Shown: positions 17,601-26,847 of the stretch, piece by piece
How positions within the stretch are numbered: position 1 is the stretch's first letter
Layout: each line of letters opens with the position of its first letter
Source of the DNA: Acinetobacter terrestris
GTDB lineage: Bacteria; Pseudomonadota; Gammaproteobacteria; Pseudomonadales; Moraxellaceae
Assembly: GCF_004331155.1 (NCBI RefSeq)
Contig: NZ_SJNZ01000025.1
Span: forward strand, 1 to 50,354
Length of the DNA stretch: 50,354 nucleotides
Direction of reading: 5' to 3'
Position numbers and translations under genes: made by a program
The notes under the pieces: generated by a model
Told to the model about the DNA's origin: nothing
Database searches by the model: none
Seen by the model: the letters and a program-made list of their open reading frames with translations, nothing else

Positions 17601-19007
17601 ATGACCCAGTTTGAAGCGGTATTAAATAAAGTCAAAAATGAAGCATCCAATCGACTTTCGCCATTGATTCCGATGGATATGCAAGTCAAAGGCGTGCACC
17701 TGTTTAAACGCACTAAACGTCTTATTACGCAAAAGGACTATTTCCCGGAATTTGTGGAACAGCCCATCCCGGATGTATCGACTGTTGATCTCAAGGACAT
17801 TGATTTAAGTAATCCATTTTTGTTTAGACAGCATCAATGGAATGCCTATTCCAAACGTCTGCGTGACGAATGCCCAGTGCATTATCAGGCCAACAGTCCA
17901 TTTGGCCCATTTTGGTCAGTCACCCGTTATAAAGATATTGTGTTTGTCGATAAAAACTATGAGCTGTTTTCGGCAGAGCCGCTGATTTTAATTGGCACCG
18001 CACCGATTGATGTCGAAACTTTTATTGCCATGGACCCTCCGAAACATGATGAACGCCGTAAAGCGGTTCAGGACGTTGTAGCACCGAAAAATTTAAAAGA
18101 AATGGAATCGTTGATTCGTGAGCGAACTTCTGAAGTTTTAGATAGCTTGCCGATTGGGCAGCCCTTTGATTGGGTACACACCGTTTCAATTGAACTCACG
18201 GCACGAATGCTGGCGACCTTACTGGATTTCCCCTACGAAGACCGTTTAAAACTGGTGTATTGGTCAGATCTGTTTTCGTCTTCGCCACAAAGTACTGGCG
18301 GTGATAAGGACTTGGATGAATCCTTTGTCGGTGTCGCGGATATGGCCAAACATTTTGTTGCACTTTGGCATGACAAGGCTGCACGTCTAGCAGCAGGCGA
18401 AACCGCCGGTTTTGACCTGATCACCTTAATGCAAAGCAGTGATGCCACACGTGATCTGATCAAACGTCCGATGGAATATTTGGGCAATTTGGCGCTGTTG
18501 ATTGTCGGTGGCAATGACACGACCCGTAATTCAATGAGTGGCGGTGTGCTGGCATTGCATCAATTCCCTGAACAATTTGCCAAGCTGAAAGAAAATCCAA
18601 GCCTGATTCCCAACATGGTCTCTGAAATTATTCGCTGGCAAACCCCATTGGCGTATATGCGCCGTGTGGCGAAACAAGATGTGATGCTGAATGGTCAGTT
18701 CATTCGTGAAGGCGACAAAGTGGTGATGTGGTATGCCTCGGGCAACCTCGATGAACGCGCGATTGACCGTCCAGAGGAATTTATCATCGACCGTAAAGAT
18801 GCCCGTAATCATTTGTCGTTTGGCTTTGGCGTGCATCGTTGTATGGGTAACCGTTTAGCCGAGATGCAGCTGCGTATTTTATGGGAAGAAATTTTAAATC
18901 GTTTTGACCGTTTAGAAGTGGTTGCTGAACCGGAGATTGTGCAGTCCAACTTTGTCCGTGGCTATTCAAAATTGATGGTTAAGCTTACCGCTAAAACTTC
19001 AGCATGA
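17601..19007 (+). CDS. Cytochrome P450, CYP153-type alkane hydroxylase
   Basis: A 468-residue soluble class I P450. The I-helix oxygen-activation motif is GGNDTTRNS, the ExxR pair is in SEIIRWQTPLAYMRR, and the heme-thiolate cysteine is in FGFGVHRCMGNRLAE. The sequence as a whole resembles bacterial CYP153 enzymes, which hydroxylate medium-chain alkanes, and other terminal carbons, at the omega position. The operon supplies its dedicated ferredoxin and reductase, as in alkane-degrading Acinetobacter. Chain-length range cannot be deduced here. Confidence 0.9.
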   Translation: MTQFEAVLNKVKNEASNRLSPLIPMDMQVKGVHLFKRTKRLITQKDYFPEFVEQPIPDVSTVDLKDIDLSNPFLFRQHQWNAYSKRLRDECPVHYQANSPFGPFWSVTRYKDIVFVDKNYELFSAEPLILIGTAPIDVETFIAMDPPKHDERRKAVQDVVAPKNLKEMESLIRERTSEVLDSLPIGQPFDWVHTVSIELTARMLATLLDFPYEDRLKLVYWSDLFSSSPQSTGGDKDLDESFVGVADMAKHFVALWHDKAARLAAGETAGFDLITLMQSSDATRDLIKRPMEYLGNLALLIVGGNDTTRNSMSGGVLALHQFPEQFAKLKENPSLIPNMVSEIIRWQTPLAYMRRVAKQDVMLNGQFIREGDKVVMWYASGNLDERAIDRPEEFIIDRKDARNHLSFGFGVHRCMGNRLAEMQLRILWEEILNRFDRLEVVAEPEIVQSNFVRGYSKLMVKLTAKTSA

Positions 19008-19036
19008 AACTGACTGAGCATTGAAAAAGAGGGCAT

Positions 19037-20260
19037 GTGATGCAAAAACTGAAAACAGTGATTATCGGTGCAAGTCATGCAGCGGCGCAGCTGAGTGTCA
19101 GCCTGCGTCAAGAGGGTTGGGACGGTGAGATTATTATGATCGGGGATGAACCGCATTTACCCTATCATCGACCGCCGTTGTCGAAGACCTTTTTATCTGG
19201 TGATAAAAGTATTCAGGACTTGCTGATCCGCCCAGCTGCATTTTATGCAAAACAGCAGATTCAGTTTATACATAGCCATGTGGTGTCCATAGACCGTGAA
19301 CGGAAAATCTTAGATCTTGCCGATGGCTCACAGATTTCTTATGACAAATTGGCACTCTGTACAGGGGCACGGGTCAGAAAACTCGACATAGAAGGCAGTG
19401 ATCTTAAAGGGGTTTACTATGTGCGAAATGCAGCCGATATCGAAGCCATACAGCAGCATATTCAAAGCGCGAAACATGCGGTGATGATTGGCGGCGGTTA
19501 TATTGGCCTAGAAACAGCGGCTTCATTGAGAAAACAGGGAATTCAGGTTTCTCTGTTGGAAACAGCATCACGAATCTTACAGCGTGTGACTGCACCAGAA
19601 TTATCTGAATTTTATACCCGAGTTCATCAGGCACAAGGTGTGAGCATTTATCACAATATGACGATAACGCGTATTGTTGGAACAACACAGGTGGAAGGGG
19701 TTTTATGCGCAGATGGCAAAACGATTCCCGCAGATTTTGTGATTGTCGGGATAGGCGTGCAGCCGAATATTGAACTTGCACAGGCAGTAGGTATTGAAGT
19801 CGATAATGGCATAGGGATTGATGCCTATGGCCGAACCAATGACCCTGATATTGTGGCCGCAGGAGATTGTACCAGTCATTTTAACGTGCATTATCAACGC
19901 CAGCTTCGTTTGGAGTCTGTACCGAATGCCAATGAACAAGCCAAAGTTGCAGCAGCAACCTTCTGTGGCAAGTCCAAACCGTATAGCGCTTTACCTTGGT
20001 TTTGGTCAGATCAATATGACATCAAACTGCAAATTGCTGGCTTAAATCACGGCTATGACCAGCTGGTGATTCGAGGAGATTTGCAGAACAGCAATAGCTT
20101 TGCAGCGTTTTATTTTAAAAATAAGCAACTCATTGCTGCAGATTGCATCAATCGTCCTTTAGAATTTATGATCAGTAAAAAAATCATCAATGATAATATT
20201 CAGATTGATCCTGCTCAATTTGCCGATGAATCGATTGATCTGAAGCAACTGACACAATAG
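19037..20260 (+). CDS. FAD-dependent ferredoxin reductase of the CYP153 system
   Basis: A 407-residue putidaredoxin-reductase-type flavoprotein. It has an N-terminal FAD-binding segment IIGASHAAAQLSVSLRQEG, an NAD-binding segment VMIGGGYIGLETAASLRKQG near residue 150 and the second flavin motif VAAGDCTSHFN near residue 275. It takes electrons from NAD(P)H and reduces the ferredoxin encoded at 17206. The gene starts 29 bases after the P450 stop, within the same operon. Confidence 0.9.
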   Translation: MMQKLKTVIIGASHAAAQLSVSLRQEGWDGEIIMIGDEPHLPYHRPPLSKTFLSGDKSIQDLLIRPAAFYAKQQIQFIHSHVVSIDRERKILDLADGSQISYDKLALCTGARVRKLDIEGSDLKGVYYVRNAADIEAIQQHIQSAKHAVMIGGGYIGLETAASLRKQGIQVSLLETASRILQRVTAPELSEFYTRVHQAQGVSIYHNMTITRIVGTTQVEGVLCADGKTIPADFVIVGIGVQPNIELAQAVGIEVDNGIGIDAYGRTNDPDIVAAGDCTSHFNVHYQRQLRLESVPNANEQAKVAAATFCGKSKPYSALPWFWSDQYDIKLQIAGLNHGYDQLVIRGDLQNSNSFAAFYFKNKQLIAADCINRPLEFMISKKIINDNIQIDPAQFADESIDLKQLTQ

Positions 20261-20279
20261 AACCAGAAAAAGGACGCAT

Positions 20280-21062
20280 ATGGACAAGCCCACTTTAGCC
20301 GAGATGTTTCATTCATTGACTACTGAACAGCCATTTACCCCGCCTGAACATTGGCGCCAAGGGCGAACGGCCTATGGTGGTTTTTCATCGGCAATGGCGC
20401 TTCAGATTGCCCTCAATCATCTATCTCAGCAACATCCGCCGTTAAAAGCGGCACAAATTGCATTTATTGGGCCTGTCACCGAGCAGGTGTCCTTTCAGGT
20501 CGATACCTTAAGACAGGGCAAGTCTGCGACCCAAGTTGCGGTGGACGCACGTGTTGATAATGCCATTGTATTAAGGGCAGGTTTTACTTTTGCGAGTCCG
20601 CGAGAAAGTACAATTCATCACCACTACGTTGAATGCCCTCAAGTTGAGCCACCTGAACATTATTCATCTATTCCGAAAAACCTGCCAGTTCCGAATTTTT
20701 TTAAAAATTTTGATATTCGTTTAGTCAGTCAGTCGATGTTTTTTTCAGGAGGTGAAACACCTGAACTTTTGGCGTGGGTACGTTTAGAGGGTTTAAACGA
20801 GATTTCAGCTGAAGTCGCTTTACTGTTGATTGGTGATTGTCTACCACCGGCATCAACCGTATGTTTTAAAATCTTGGCACCGATCAGTTCAATGAATTGG
20901 ACCGTCGATTTTACCCAGCCTGCAGAACACAGCGAATGGTATCTGGTGCGATCCTTCAGTTTAGTTGCCGGAGGTGGGTATTCTTATCAAAGCATGCAGG
21001 TTTGGAATGAACAAGGTGAATTGGTCTTGTCAGGTACTCAAACAGTCGCTATTTTTGCTTAA
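20280..21062 (+). CDS. TesB-like acyl-CoA thioesterase
   Basis: A 260-residue double-hotdog protein. The N-terminal RTAYGGFSSAMALQIAL and the C-terminal WYLVRSFSLVAGGGYSYQSMQVWNEQGELVLSGTQTVAIFA are typical of thioesterase-superfamily acyl-CoA hydrolases. It is the last gene of the P450 operon, 19 bases after the reductase. It may release CoA from omega-oxidised or overloaded acyl-CoA formed from alkanes. No clear terminator was seen before the convergent DUF1826 gene. Confidence 0.8.
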   Translation: MDKPTLAEMFHSLTTEQPFTPPEHWRQGRTAYGGFSSAMALQIALNHLSQQHPPLKAAQIAFIGPVTEQVSFQVDTLRQGKSATQVAVDARVDNAIVLRAGFTFASPRESTIHHHYVECPQVEPPEHYSSIPKNLPVPNFFKNFDIRLVSQSMFFSGGETPELLAWVRLEGLNEISAEVALLLIGDCLPPASTVCFKILAPISSMNWTVDFTQPAEHSEWYLVRSFSLVAGGGYSYQSMQVWNEQGELVLSGTQTVAIFA

Positions 21063-21153
21063 GAGAACATCAAGTGAGGTGCTCAAGAGATCAGATCAGG
21101 AAAACAAAGCTACTCTTCTTTCCTCATGTTTGAACCATCTCGTGAGAATCGCC

Positions 21154-21852
21154 TTAACAAATCAGCAGTAGCCGATACTCACCCTCATTTTCTACAGGTG
21201 CGCGATGAACACAGGGTAAAGCCTGTTGAGTCGGATGATCAACAGCTAAACGCCATAGATGTCCTACCCCTAAATTGATTGGTTGTGCATTAGGTTTAGG
21301 CTGATAATGGAGGTCAAAAAAATATTCTTCTAGAAATTGCTCAAATTCAGCATCTGGTCCGTCATATAACCGCTTTAACTTGTCACGAATCTCTGGAATA
21401 AGAATCTTTTGCTCAACTTGAGCATTGGGCAAAATATCACTCGCAGGACCATAATAGGTACATAAAAACGTATCCGTTTCAATCGGTGAGCGATCGACAT
21501 GGTAGGAATACACATCGGTTGCGATAAAATCAAGTTCATCATCACGTTCATAAGATTTCAGTAAATTCAGCGAAGGAGATGCCCCAAAATCGCTTAACAG
21601 TTGCATATCTTTTAAGATGATATCCCGCGCAAATATACCTTGTTCTGACAAGTGTAATGCCAGCAGATCCTCTGTATAAATTTCGGTGATATTGTCTTTT
21701 AATTCGAGTTGATCCACGATTTCTTTGAAATCCCCGACTAAATCTCGAGACCAGCAAACCGCATTCATTTGGCCTTTAAAGTTGCAGTGTATGAGATCCG
21801 AAAAATGAGAGACTACGCTCAGCTGAGGTGTGGTAGAAAAAATGGTGTGCAT
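21154..21852 (-). CDS. DUF1826 family protein
   Basis: A 232-residue cytosolic protein recognised as DUF1826 by its overall pattern: acidic N-terminal half, FIATDVYSYHVDRSPIETDTFLCTYYGPASDILPNAQ in the middle and HLWRLAVDHPTQQALPCVHRAPVENEGEYRLLLIC at the end. The histidines and the two late cysteines could bind metal. In other bacteria this family sits beside zinc-homeostasis genes and is expected under Zur. No such partner is visible here. It is convergent with the P450 operon. Its biochemical role is unknown. Confidence 0.65.
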   Translation of the reverse strand: MHTIFSTTPQLSVVSHFSDLIHCNFKGQMNAVCWSRDLVGDFKEIVDQLELKDNITEIYTEDLLALHLSEQGIFARDIILKDMQLLSDFGASPSLNLLKSYERDDELDFIATDVYSYHVDRSPIETDTFLCTYYGPASDILPNAQVEQKILIPEIRDKLKRLYDGPDAEFEQFLEEYFFDLHYQPKPNAQPINLGVGHLWRLAVDHPTQQALPCVHRAPVENEGEYRLLLIC

Positions 21853-22309
21853 ACTCGGATGGAATGACTTGTCAATAATGTCACATCATACACGCAGCGC
21901 TGTATAATTACAGAGTAATGAGTCGTCATCTAAAATTGCAGAAAGGTAATTTATAAAGCGATAAAATTTAATGATGTTTATGTAGACGAAGATCTGGAAT
22001 GTTCACCCGAAGTAAAGTTCATGAACTTACTAAATGTATTCTGGTCTTAATGTCTGAAATGGTTAAAAGATTAAAAATATAGCTCATTTATTTAAATATA
22101 TCTCATCTAGTCACAAGATAAGGTTCAGCAGCCTTCTATTTAAAACTACTTTGGAAGTAGGAACCCATCTAATCGTAGAGCTCAACCATTCTATGAGTCT
22201 ATGAGCAGTGCACGGCCTTGATGATGGATACAGTGTGGTGCGTAGGTATAAGAATAGAACTGTAAATGGGATTCAAGAAAAAACATCTGTAGATTACAGT
22301 CTTGAGATG
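21853..22309. other. Intergenic region, no intact gene
   Basis: It contains the upstream DNA of the DUF1826 gene, including CTGTA-TAAT-TACAG at 21900-21913, and AAGTTCATGAACTTACT at 22015-22031, whose first 14 bases are a perfect palindrome. I see no protein-like frame of meaningful length. Confidence 0.55.
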
Positions 22310-22667
22310 CTAGATCGTCGGACCTCCTTTTAAGTGCTCGAGTAACTCGTCCAAGACATTGCGTGTCGAGATCCCCGCAAAGAGAATGCTGGAGATCAGA
22401 ATATTGCCAATGCCTTCTGCATCCGACAATTGCTGTACAGTGTTCCAGTAACGCCAAATCTTCTGAGGAATCATGTTGACGTCCCTGGACGTTTCAGCTC
22501 ATAGCTTTGGTTAAACAGTATGATCTGCTTGCGATAGCAGTGATACAGCATTTTTTATAACGGACAGAAGTGGCCTCACGTTCAATCACATCTTCAAGTT
22601 TCCCTAATAGCACAAAGTGCTGATGATTTTGGTAAGCCTCAAAGAACTGTGCTAAAGGCAAATGCAT
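22310..22667 (-). pseudogene. Frameshifted remnant of an unrecognised gene
   Basis: On the minus strand, MHLPLAQFFEAYQNHQHFVLLGKLEDVIEREATSVRYKK breaks off and continues, after a frame change near 22545, in another frame. The stretch MIPQKIWRYWNTVQQLSDAEGIGNILISSILFAGISTRNVLDELLEHLKG then runs to a stop at 22310. Both halves look like real helical protein. I do not recognise the family. It abuts IS3 debris at 22691 and was probably broken during IS activity. Confidence 0.4.
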
Positions 22668-22690
22668 GGGGATGATCCTAGCCAAAATAA

Positions 22691-22864
22691 TGGACAGCAC
22701 TTCCCTCTAAAGATAACGTAACGTTAACTTTGGAGTGAGTAGCACTGCTATGCAAGGAAATGGCCAAACGTTTTAGTCCAGAATTTAAACAGCAAGCAAT
22801 TGATACAAATTTTACTTTCCAAGCAAGAAGGTGGCCGTCTGGCTGTAGTACAGATGGTTGAAGC
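22691..22864 (+). mobile_element. IS3-family remnant (left end and start of orfA)
   Basis: TGGACAGCAC at 22691 resembles an IS3-family terminal repeat. After a short leader, an ATG at 22760 starts MAKRFSPEFKQQAID, a typical orfA N-terminus. The frame then shifts, with LSKQEGGRLAVVQMVEA readable in another frame up to 22864. Everything downstream of the element is missing. The fragment touches the end of the HpcH/CitE gene of the Ter island. Confidence 0.6.
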
Positions 22865-23803
22865 TTAGAGTGAAAATGTATTGAGCATAAGTTTATCTTG
22901 GGTAAACGGCTGAGACTTACATAAACCAAAAGTTTTATAGCGTAATAAAATCATTTCTGCCCAATTACGATGTGTAGCAGGCTCTAACATTGAGCCATGG
23001 CTTTTAAATACACTTTTAGCATCTTGCGATAAAATTTGCTGTGCTTCTTGAAATTCTTCGGTATTTATTTGAAGGGCTTGATGAATATATTCAATTTGCG
23101 AAGGATGAATGGCAGTTTTAGTATAAATCCCATTATTCATATCTTGGCATATTTCACTCATTAGCAATTGTGTGTGGTTGATATGTTCACACACTGGCGA
23201 ACTGAGTTGAAAGCCATTAGGAATAAACAAGCCTGCCAATTGTGATATCAGCATGCCCACTGGGGTTTGATAAATTGTAGTATTTTTAGGACGGCGTAAA
23301 TTTAAACAGGACAGCAGATCATTACCGCCTATTCTTAAACATAAGGTTTTATGAAAATCATATTTGAGTGCTTGATTAAGTTCCATATTATGGCCCATAT
23401 CAAAAATCTCTTTGGTTTCAAGCGTCGGCATCAGGTTGATATTGGATGGCAAAACGTCCATCCACTGCTTTAAATCGTGCAGCGTAAACTTGGGTAAAAT
23501 CATTCCGCTGTAAGTATGATTCAAGTCCCAGTCGACGATGTGTTTTGCCATCTCAATATTGCGAGGGCGAATAAATATTGCAGGTGCCTTTGAGTTGTGT
23601 TCCTCTAAGCGCTTTTGTAATAAAAGTTTTAAATTGACCATCGCAGTTTGTATATCTTTTTCCAAAACGGCATCTTCTAAGCAGACTGCAATAGATTTTA
23701 GTATTGGGAATTTAATCCCTTCGGTAACTTCCCATAACTGCTCATGGGTTGCAGGAATATACATGGTTGCACCAAGTTCAATCGCATGTTGCAGTTGTTT
23801 CAT
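22865..23803 (-). CDS. HpcH/HpaI aldolase/citrate lyase (CitE-like) family protein of the Ter biosynthetic module
   Basis: A 312-residue TIM-barrel protein of the CitE-like branch. Visible motifs are AVCLEDAVLE near residue 40, AIFIRPRN near residue 74, MPTLETKEIFD near residue 125 and the C-terminal region TAIHPSQIEYI. These fit a Mg-dependent lyase acting on acyl-CoA or keto acids. It is the last gene of the five-gene minus-strand operon, directly adjacent to the PELOTA/StiP gene. Its final dozen residues abut an IS3 fragment, so the natural C-terminus may be altered. The substrate is unknown. Confidence 0.75.
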   Translation of the reverse strand: MKQLQHAIELGATMYIPATHEQLWEVTEGIKFPILKSIAVCLEDAVLEKDIQTAMVNLKLLLQKRLEEHNSKAPAIFIRPRNIEMAKHIVDWDLNHTYSGMILPKFTLHDLKQWMDVLPSNINLMPTLETKEIFDMGHNMELNQALKYDFHKTLCLRIGGNDLLSCLNLRRPKNTTIYQTPVGMLISQLAGLFIPNGFQLSSPVCEHINHTQLLMSEICQDMNNGIYTKTAIHPSQIEYIHQALQINTEEFQEAQQILSQDAKSVFKSHGSMLEPATHRNWAEMILLRYKTFGLCKSQPFTQDKLMLNTFSL

Positions 23804-24961
23804 TTATTTTTTCTCAACTTTTTTTATCAGAGTCACTGCATGATATGGACCTAACTTTGGACCTAAAATATCTACGGGAATATTCTGTTCTTTGGCAAAA
23901 TGTAAAAGTAATTGTACATGGGGGTTGGATGAATCACGGATTAATATCTTTTCAGGAACGCGTCTTAATACTGCACGCGTGGCTTCTGCGATGCTGGGTT
24001 TAATACGATTAATATTTTTAATACTATAGGTATCAGAGATCCAAGCAATCGTGTCTAAACAAATTTTTTGTTGTGTAAGTCGAATGTGATTATTCCAATG
24101 TGCTAAATCTGTAGACGGATTCTGACCAATAATATTTAAAATTTTGTCTATAAAATCTGTAGAAATATCATATTCAGCTAGATGTTTATAAACTAGACAG
24201 CTATGCCAATTTTTAGGCTCATAGCAATTTTTTTTTGCTAACTCAAAATCGATATGGTCTTTTAAAATGGTACGAGAGGTTAAACCGGAGATCACGGAAC
24301 CTAGAATCCCAAAAGGAATTAGCCAATCCTCACAGCTCGCACTTAACCAGGAATAACCACCTAAATCGGCCAAGGTGACAAGGCGAGGAATATCCCAGCC
24401 CGGATCAAATAATGCTGGATAATCTGCTAAATTCTGGGTTAACTCTCGACAAATTGCACCTTTACCGGTCCAGCCATCCACAAAAACAATATTTTCTGCG
24501 CCATGTTGATCAATAATGGCATGTAAGGCAGCAAAGTCGATGCCGCGATCACGAATAATACTAATGCCGTAATGTACGCACTGCTGATTTTTTTCAATAT
24601 AGTGTTTCAGCAGTACCCCTAAAGGTACACCTGCACGTACGAGACTGACCAAAATAATAGGCTGATTTTTAAATCGACTCAGTAGAGAGTTACCAATTTT
24701 CTGTACATCAGCAGCCAGACGTTCAGCACCTTGCTCAAAAGCATATTGAAAATGACGCATCTGCTCTTTTGAGGGGGGATGCTCTACACTAATCATTTGG
24801 GAGTAATGTTTTTCACCCGATTGAATCAAATACTCTTTTTCTGCCAATGGTGTCGGTTCAATATCATCAATATTGAGTAAAAAGGTTACATCTTGCGGTC
24901 GATATGAACCATGAAAACCTAAGGTATTAAGATTGGATGCACCAGCATAATTCTTATCCAT
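23804..24961 (-). CDS. StiP-domain / phosphoribosyltransferase protein with C-terminal PELOTA-like domain
   Basis: A 385-residue protein of the Ter-linked family often labelled cysteine protease StiP. The N-terminal 300 residues resemble a phosphoribosyltransferase-type fold, with ILVSLVRAGVPLGVLL and the PRPP-loop-like IVFVDGWTGKGAI near residue 160. The last 75 residues (RAVLRRVPEKILIRDSSNPHVQLLLHFAKEQNIPVDILG) look like a PELOTA RNA-binding domain. It overlaps the HAD gene upstream by eight bases. Published genome-context analysis of Ter systems predicts that such proteins make or attach a nucleotide-like compound; none of this is shown by sequence alone. Confidence 0.75.
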   Translation of the reverse strand: MDKNYAGASNLNTLGFHGSYRPQDVTFLLNIDDIEPTPLAEKEYLIQSGEKHYSQMISVEHPPSKEQMRHFQYAFEQGAERLAADVQKIGNSLLSRFKNQPIILVSLVRAGVPLGVLLKHYIEKNQQCVHYGISIIRDRGIDFAALHAIIDQHGAENIVFVDGWTGKGAICRELTQNLADYPALFDPGWDIPRLVTLADLGGYSWLSASCEDWLIPFGILGSVISGLTSRTILKDHIDFELAKKNCYEPKNWHSCLVYKHLAEYDISTDFIDKILNIIGQNPSTDLAHWNNHIRLTQQKICLDTIAWISDTYSIKNINRIKPSIAEATRAVLRRVPEKILIRDSSNPHVQLLLHFAKEQNIPVDILGPKLGPYHAVTLIKKVEKK

Positions 24962-25733
24962 GTCCTAAATATCCTTTCGCATGATGATCTTGCATTAAAC
25001 TTTGTGCTAAAAACTTATCCAATTGGCTATTTTTGGGCATACCAAACCAATCACAGCACGCTAAGAAGCCGGCATCAGATAAACTGTCGCCCCAACCTAA
25101 GATGGCACGTTCACGTTCAGGGTCATATTTGTTGATAAAAAATTCGACTGCTTTTTGTTTAGAAACAAATTTTGGAATAATCGCCAAATTATTACCATTG
25201 ATATGTACGTAACAATGCTCGAGCACTTCAGCAGGTAAGTTGGCAATAATTTTAGATAAAAATAATGGTTCCGGATCATTCTGTTTGGCAACGGTATAAA
25301 TTTTCCCGCCATTTTCTTCCACCGTCCAAGTACGGATTGACCCAAAAGGTTTTGCATAATCCAGTAGTGCATTGGGTAGATCATTGAGTAAGTGTTCTAA
25401 CTCTGCTGTAGCTTGCTGTTGCAAAACAAGCCATTCTTGATCAACCTGTTTATTGGCCCCTAAAATGGTTCCGCCATGTGAGCAGACTGCACCGTGCTGA
25501 AAAGGAATATGTACGCGTTGTAATGCTTCTACTGACCGAGCAGTGACTGGAATTACTTCAGCAGACTCTAATAGCCAATTCACGAATATTTGCTGTTTTG
25601 GCAGCATATAAGAGAGCGGTTCACCTAATTTATCTGTAGTCGCAATTTTATGTAAAGGCGTAGGTGTGCTTTTACGATGTGTTTGAAAAAGTGTGTCATC
25701 TAAGTCAACAAAAATTAACGGCTTAGCATTCAT
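24954..25733 (-). CDS. HAD-superfamily hydrolase of the Ter biosynthetic module
   Basis: A 259-residue HAD phosphatase. Motif I is IFVDLDDTLFQ at the N-terminus with the nucleophile and acid aspartates. The cap region follows, and motif IV is ILGWGDSLSDAGFLACCDWFGMP near residue 220. It probably dephosphorylates a sugar or nucleotide intermediate. It overlaps its neighbours on both sides (about 8-11 bases), so the operon is translated as one coupled unit. Confidence 0.8.
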   Translation of the reverse strand: MNAKPLIFVDLDDTLFQTHRKSTPTPLHKIATTDKLGEPLSYMLPKQQIFVNWLLESAEVIPVTARSVEALQRVHIPFQHGAVCSHGGTILGANKQVDQEWLVLQQQATAELEHLLNDLPNALLDYAKPFGSIRTWTVEENGGKIYTVAKQNDPEPLFLSKIIANLPAEVLEHCYVHINGNNLAIIPKFVSKQKAVEFFINKYDPERERAILGWGDSLSDAGFLACCDWFGMPKNSQLDKFLAQSLMQDHHAKGYLGHG

Positions 25734-26847
25734 AACTAATAATTTCCAAGTTTTTTATTTGTTCAAAAAGCAGAGGGTCAACACTATCTTTAGCGGTTTC
25801 AATGATTAAAAAAACGCGATCAAATTGTTGATGTTTTACGTTGTATGCATAGTTATTCATATTGAGTCCATAATTGTCTTTAAATAAACAAATACTTTCT
25901 ATAGCCTGACCTAGCATAATTGGAGAGCGGGTGGTGGAGCTAAAATAAACTTCGGCCCCTTGTTTTTCTAATTGCTCTGCCATGAGGAAAGGAATCCAAG
26001 TAAACTCACCCGAACCTAACACTAAAACTTTTTCATGCGCTTGAATGGATTTAATCTGTTGCCACACAGAACAATCCAGAAAAGTCGGTTCGCGTCCCCA
26101 GTCATTGGGTGCAATAATTTTTTGGCTTTGTTGCTGGGTTGAACTGACGTTCGGCATTTGAATATCAATTTCTTTGTTGTTATCTTGCCACTGCCAGTGA
26201 CCATGTAATAAAGCAACCACTTCAACGGGAATACCTAAATCATCTGTGACTAAGTGCTGTTCAGCCCAGTTGACTAAGGTCACTAAAATAATCCGTTCAA
26301 CCTGTTCTAAACCCGATTTTTTCAGACTGAGAATTAAATTTCTAAAGGTTTTTCCAGTCGAAATTTCATCATCAACTAAAATAAGTGTTTTTGAACTGAG
26401 GATGTGTTGATGTTTAAGCGCATCATGACTGGACAAGATAAACTGGTCTTGTGCATGGCTATGTTCTTCTAAAAACAGGCCCAACGTGGGTAAAGTTTCG
26501 ACTGGATGCCGAGTGGTGGTTAAAAAAATCGCATTTTCCCCGAAATCTGGTTTGAGCTCACGATAGACTCCTGCGCCCAAACCGACTGCGGTTTCAGCCA
26601 TACCAATCACACTAATGGGATAGGGTAAATTCTTGGGAATAAGTGCAGCAAGGTCTTGATAGCTTTTTTGCATCACGGATGGTGCGACAGGAATATGTTT
26701 ACCCAGAACTTTAGAAACAAATAAAAATGCACGTTTCGGATTAATTCTTTCTGCAAAGCTCAGCAAATCATCCAATGTCCATTCAGGATGATGATGGTTT
26801 ACTGTCACACTAATACGGCCACGGCTTAAATCAATATGTTTTATCAA
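25723..26847 (-). CDS. Phosphoribosyltransferase-TRSP domain protein
   Basis: A 374-residue protein. The first 230 residues form a PRTase domain with the PRPP loop LILVDDEISTGKTFRNL near residue 150. The C-terminal domain carries VYFSSTTRSPIMLG, which includes the literal TRSP signature. It likely forms or breaks an N-glycosidic bond using PRPP. Its ATG overlaps the upstream ATP-grasp stop by four bases. It is one of the marker genes of Ter-associated biosynthetic operons. Confidence 0.8.
   Translation of the reverse strand: MIKHIDLSRGRISVTVNHHHPEWTLDDLLSFAERINPKRAFLFVSKVLGKHIPVAPSVMQKSYQDLAALIPKNLPYPISVIGMAETAVGLGAGVYRELKPDFGENAIFLTTTRHPVETLPTLGLFLEEHSHAQDQFILSSHDALKHQHILSSKTLILVDDEISTGKTFRNLILSLKKSGLEQVERIILVTLVNWAEQHLVTDDLGIPVEVVALLHGHWQWQDNNKEIDIQMPNVSSTQQQSQKIIAPNDWGREPTFLDCSVWQQIKSIQAHEKVLVLGSGEFTWIPFLMAEQLEKQGAEVYFSSTTRSPIMLGQAIESICLFKDNYGLNMNNYAYNVKHQQFDRVFLIIETAKDSVDPLLFEQIKNLEIISYEC

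Noticed and set aside
18196..18969. Several minus-strand ORFs inside the P450 gene
   Set aside because: They overlap one another and a strongly conserved gene, and none shows protein-family features.
21900..21913. CTGTA-TAAT-TACAG as a Zur operator for the DUF1826 gene
   Set aside because: It does not match the known GTTATA-type Zur consensus well enough and the palindrome is short.
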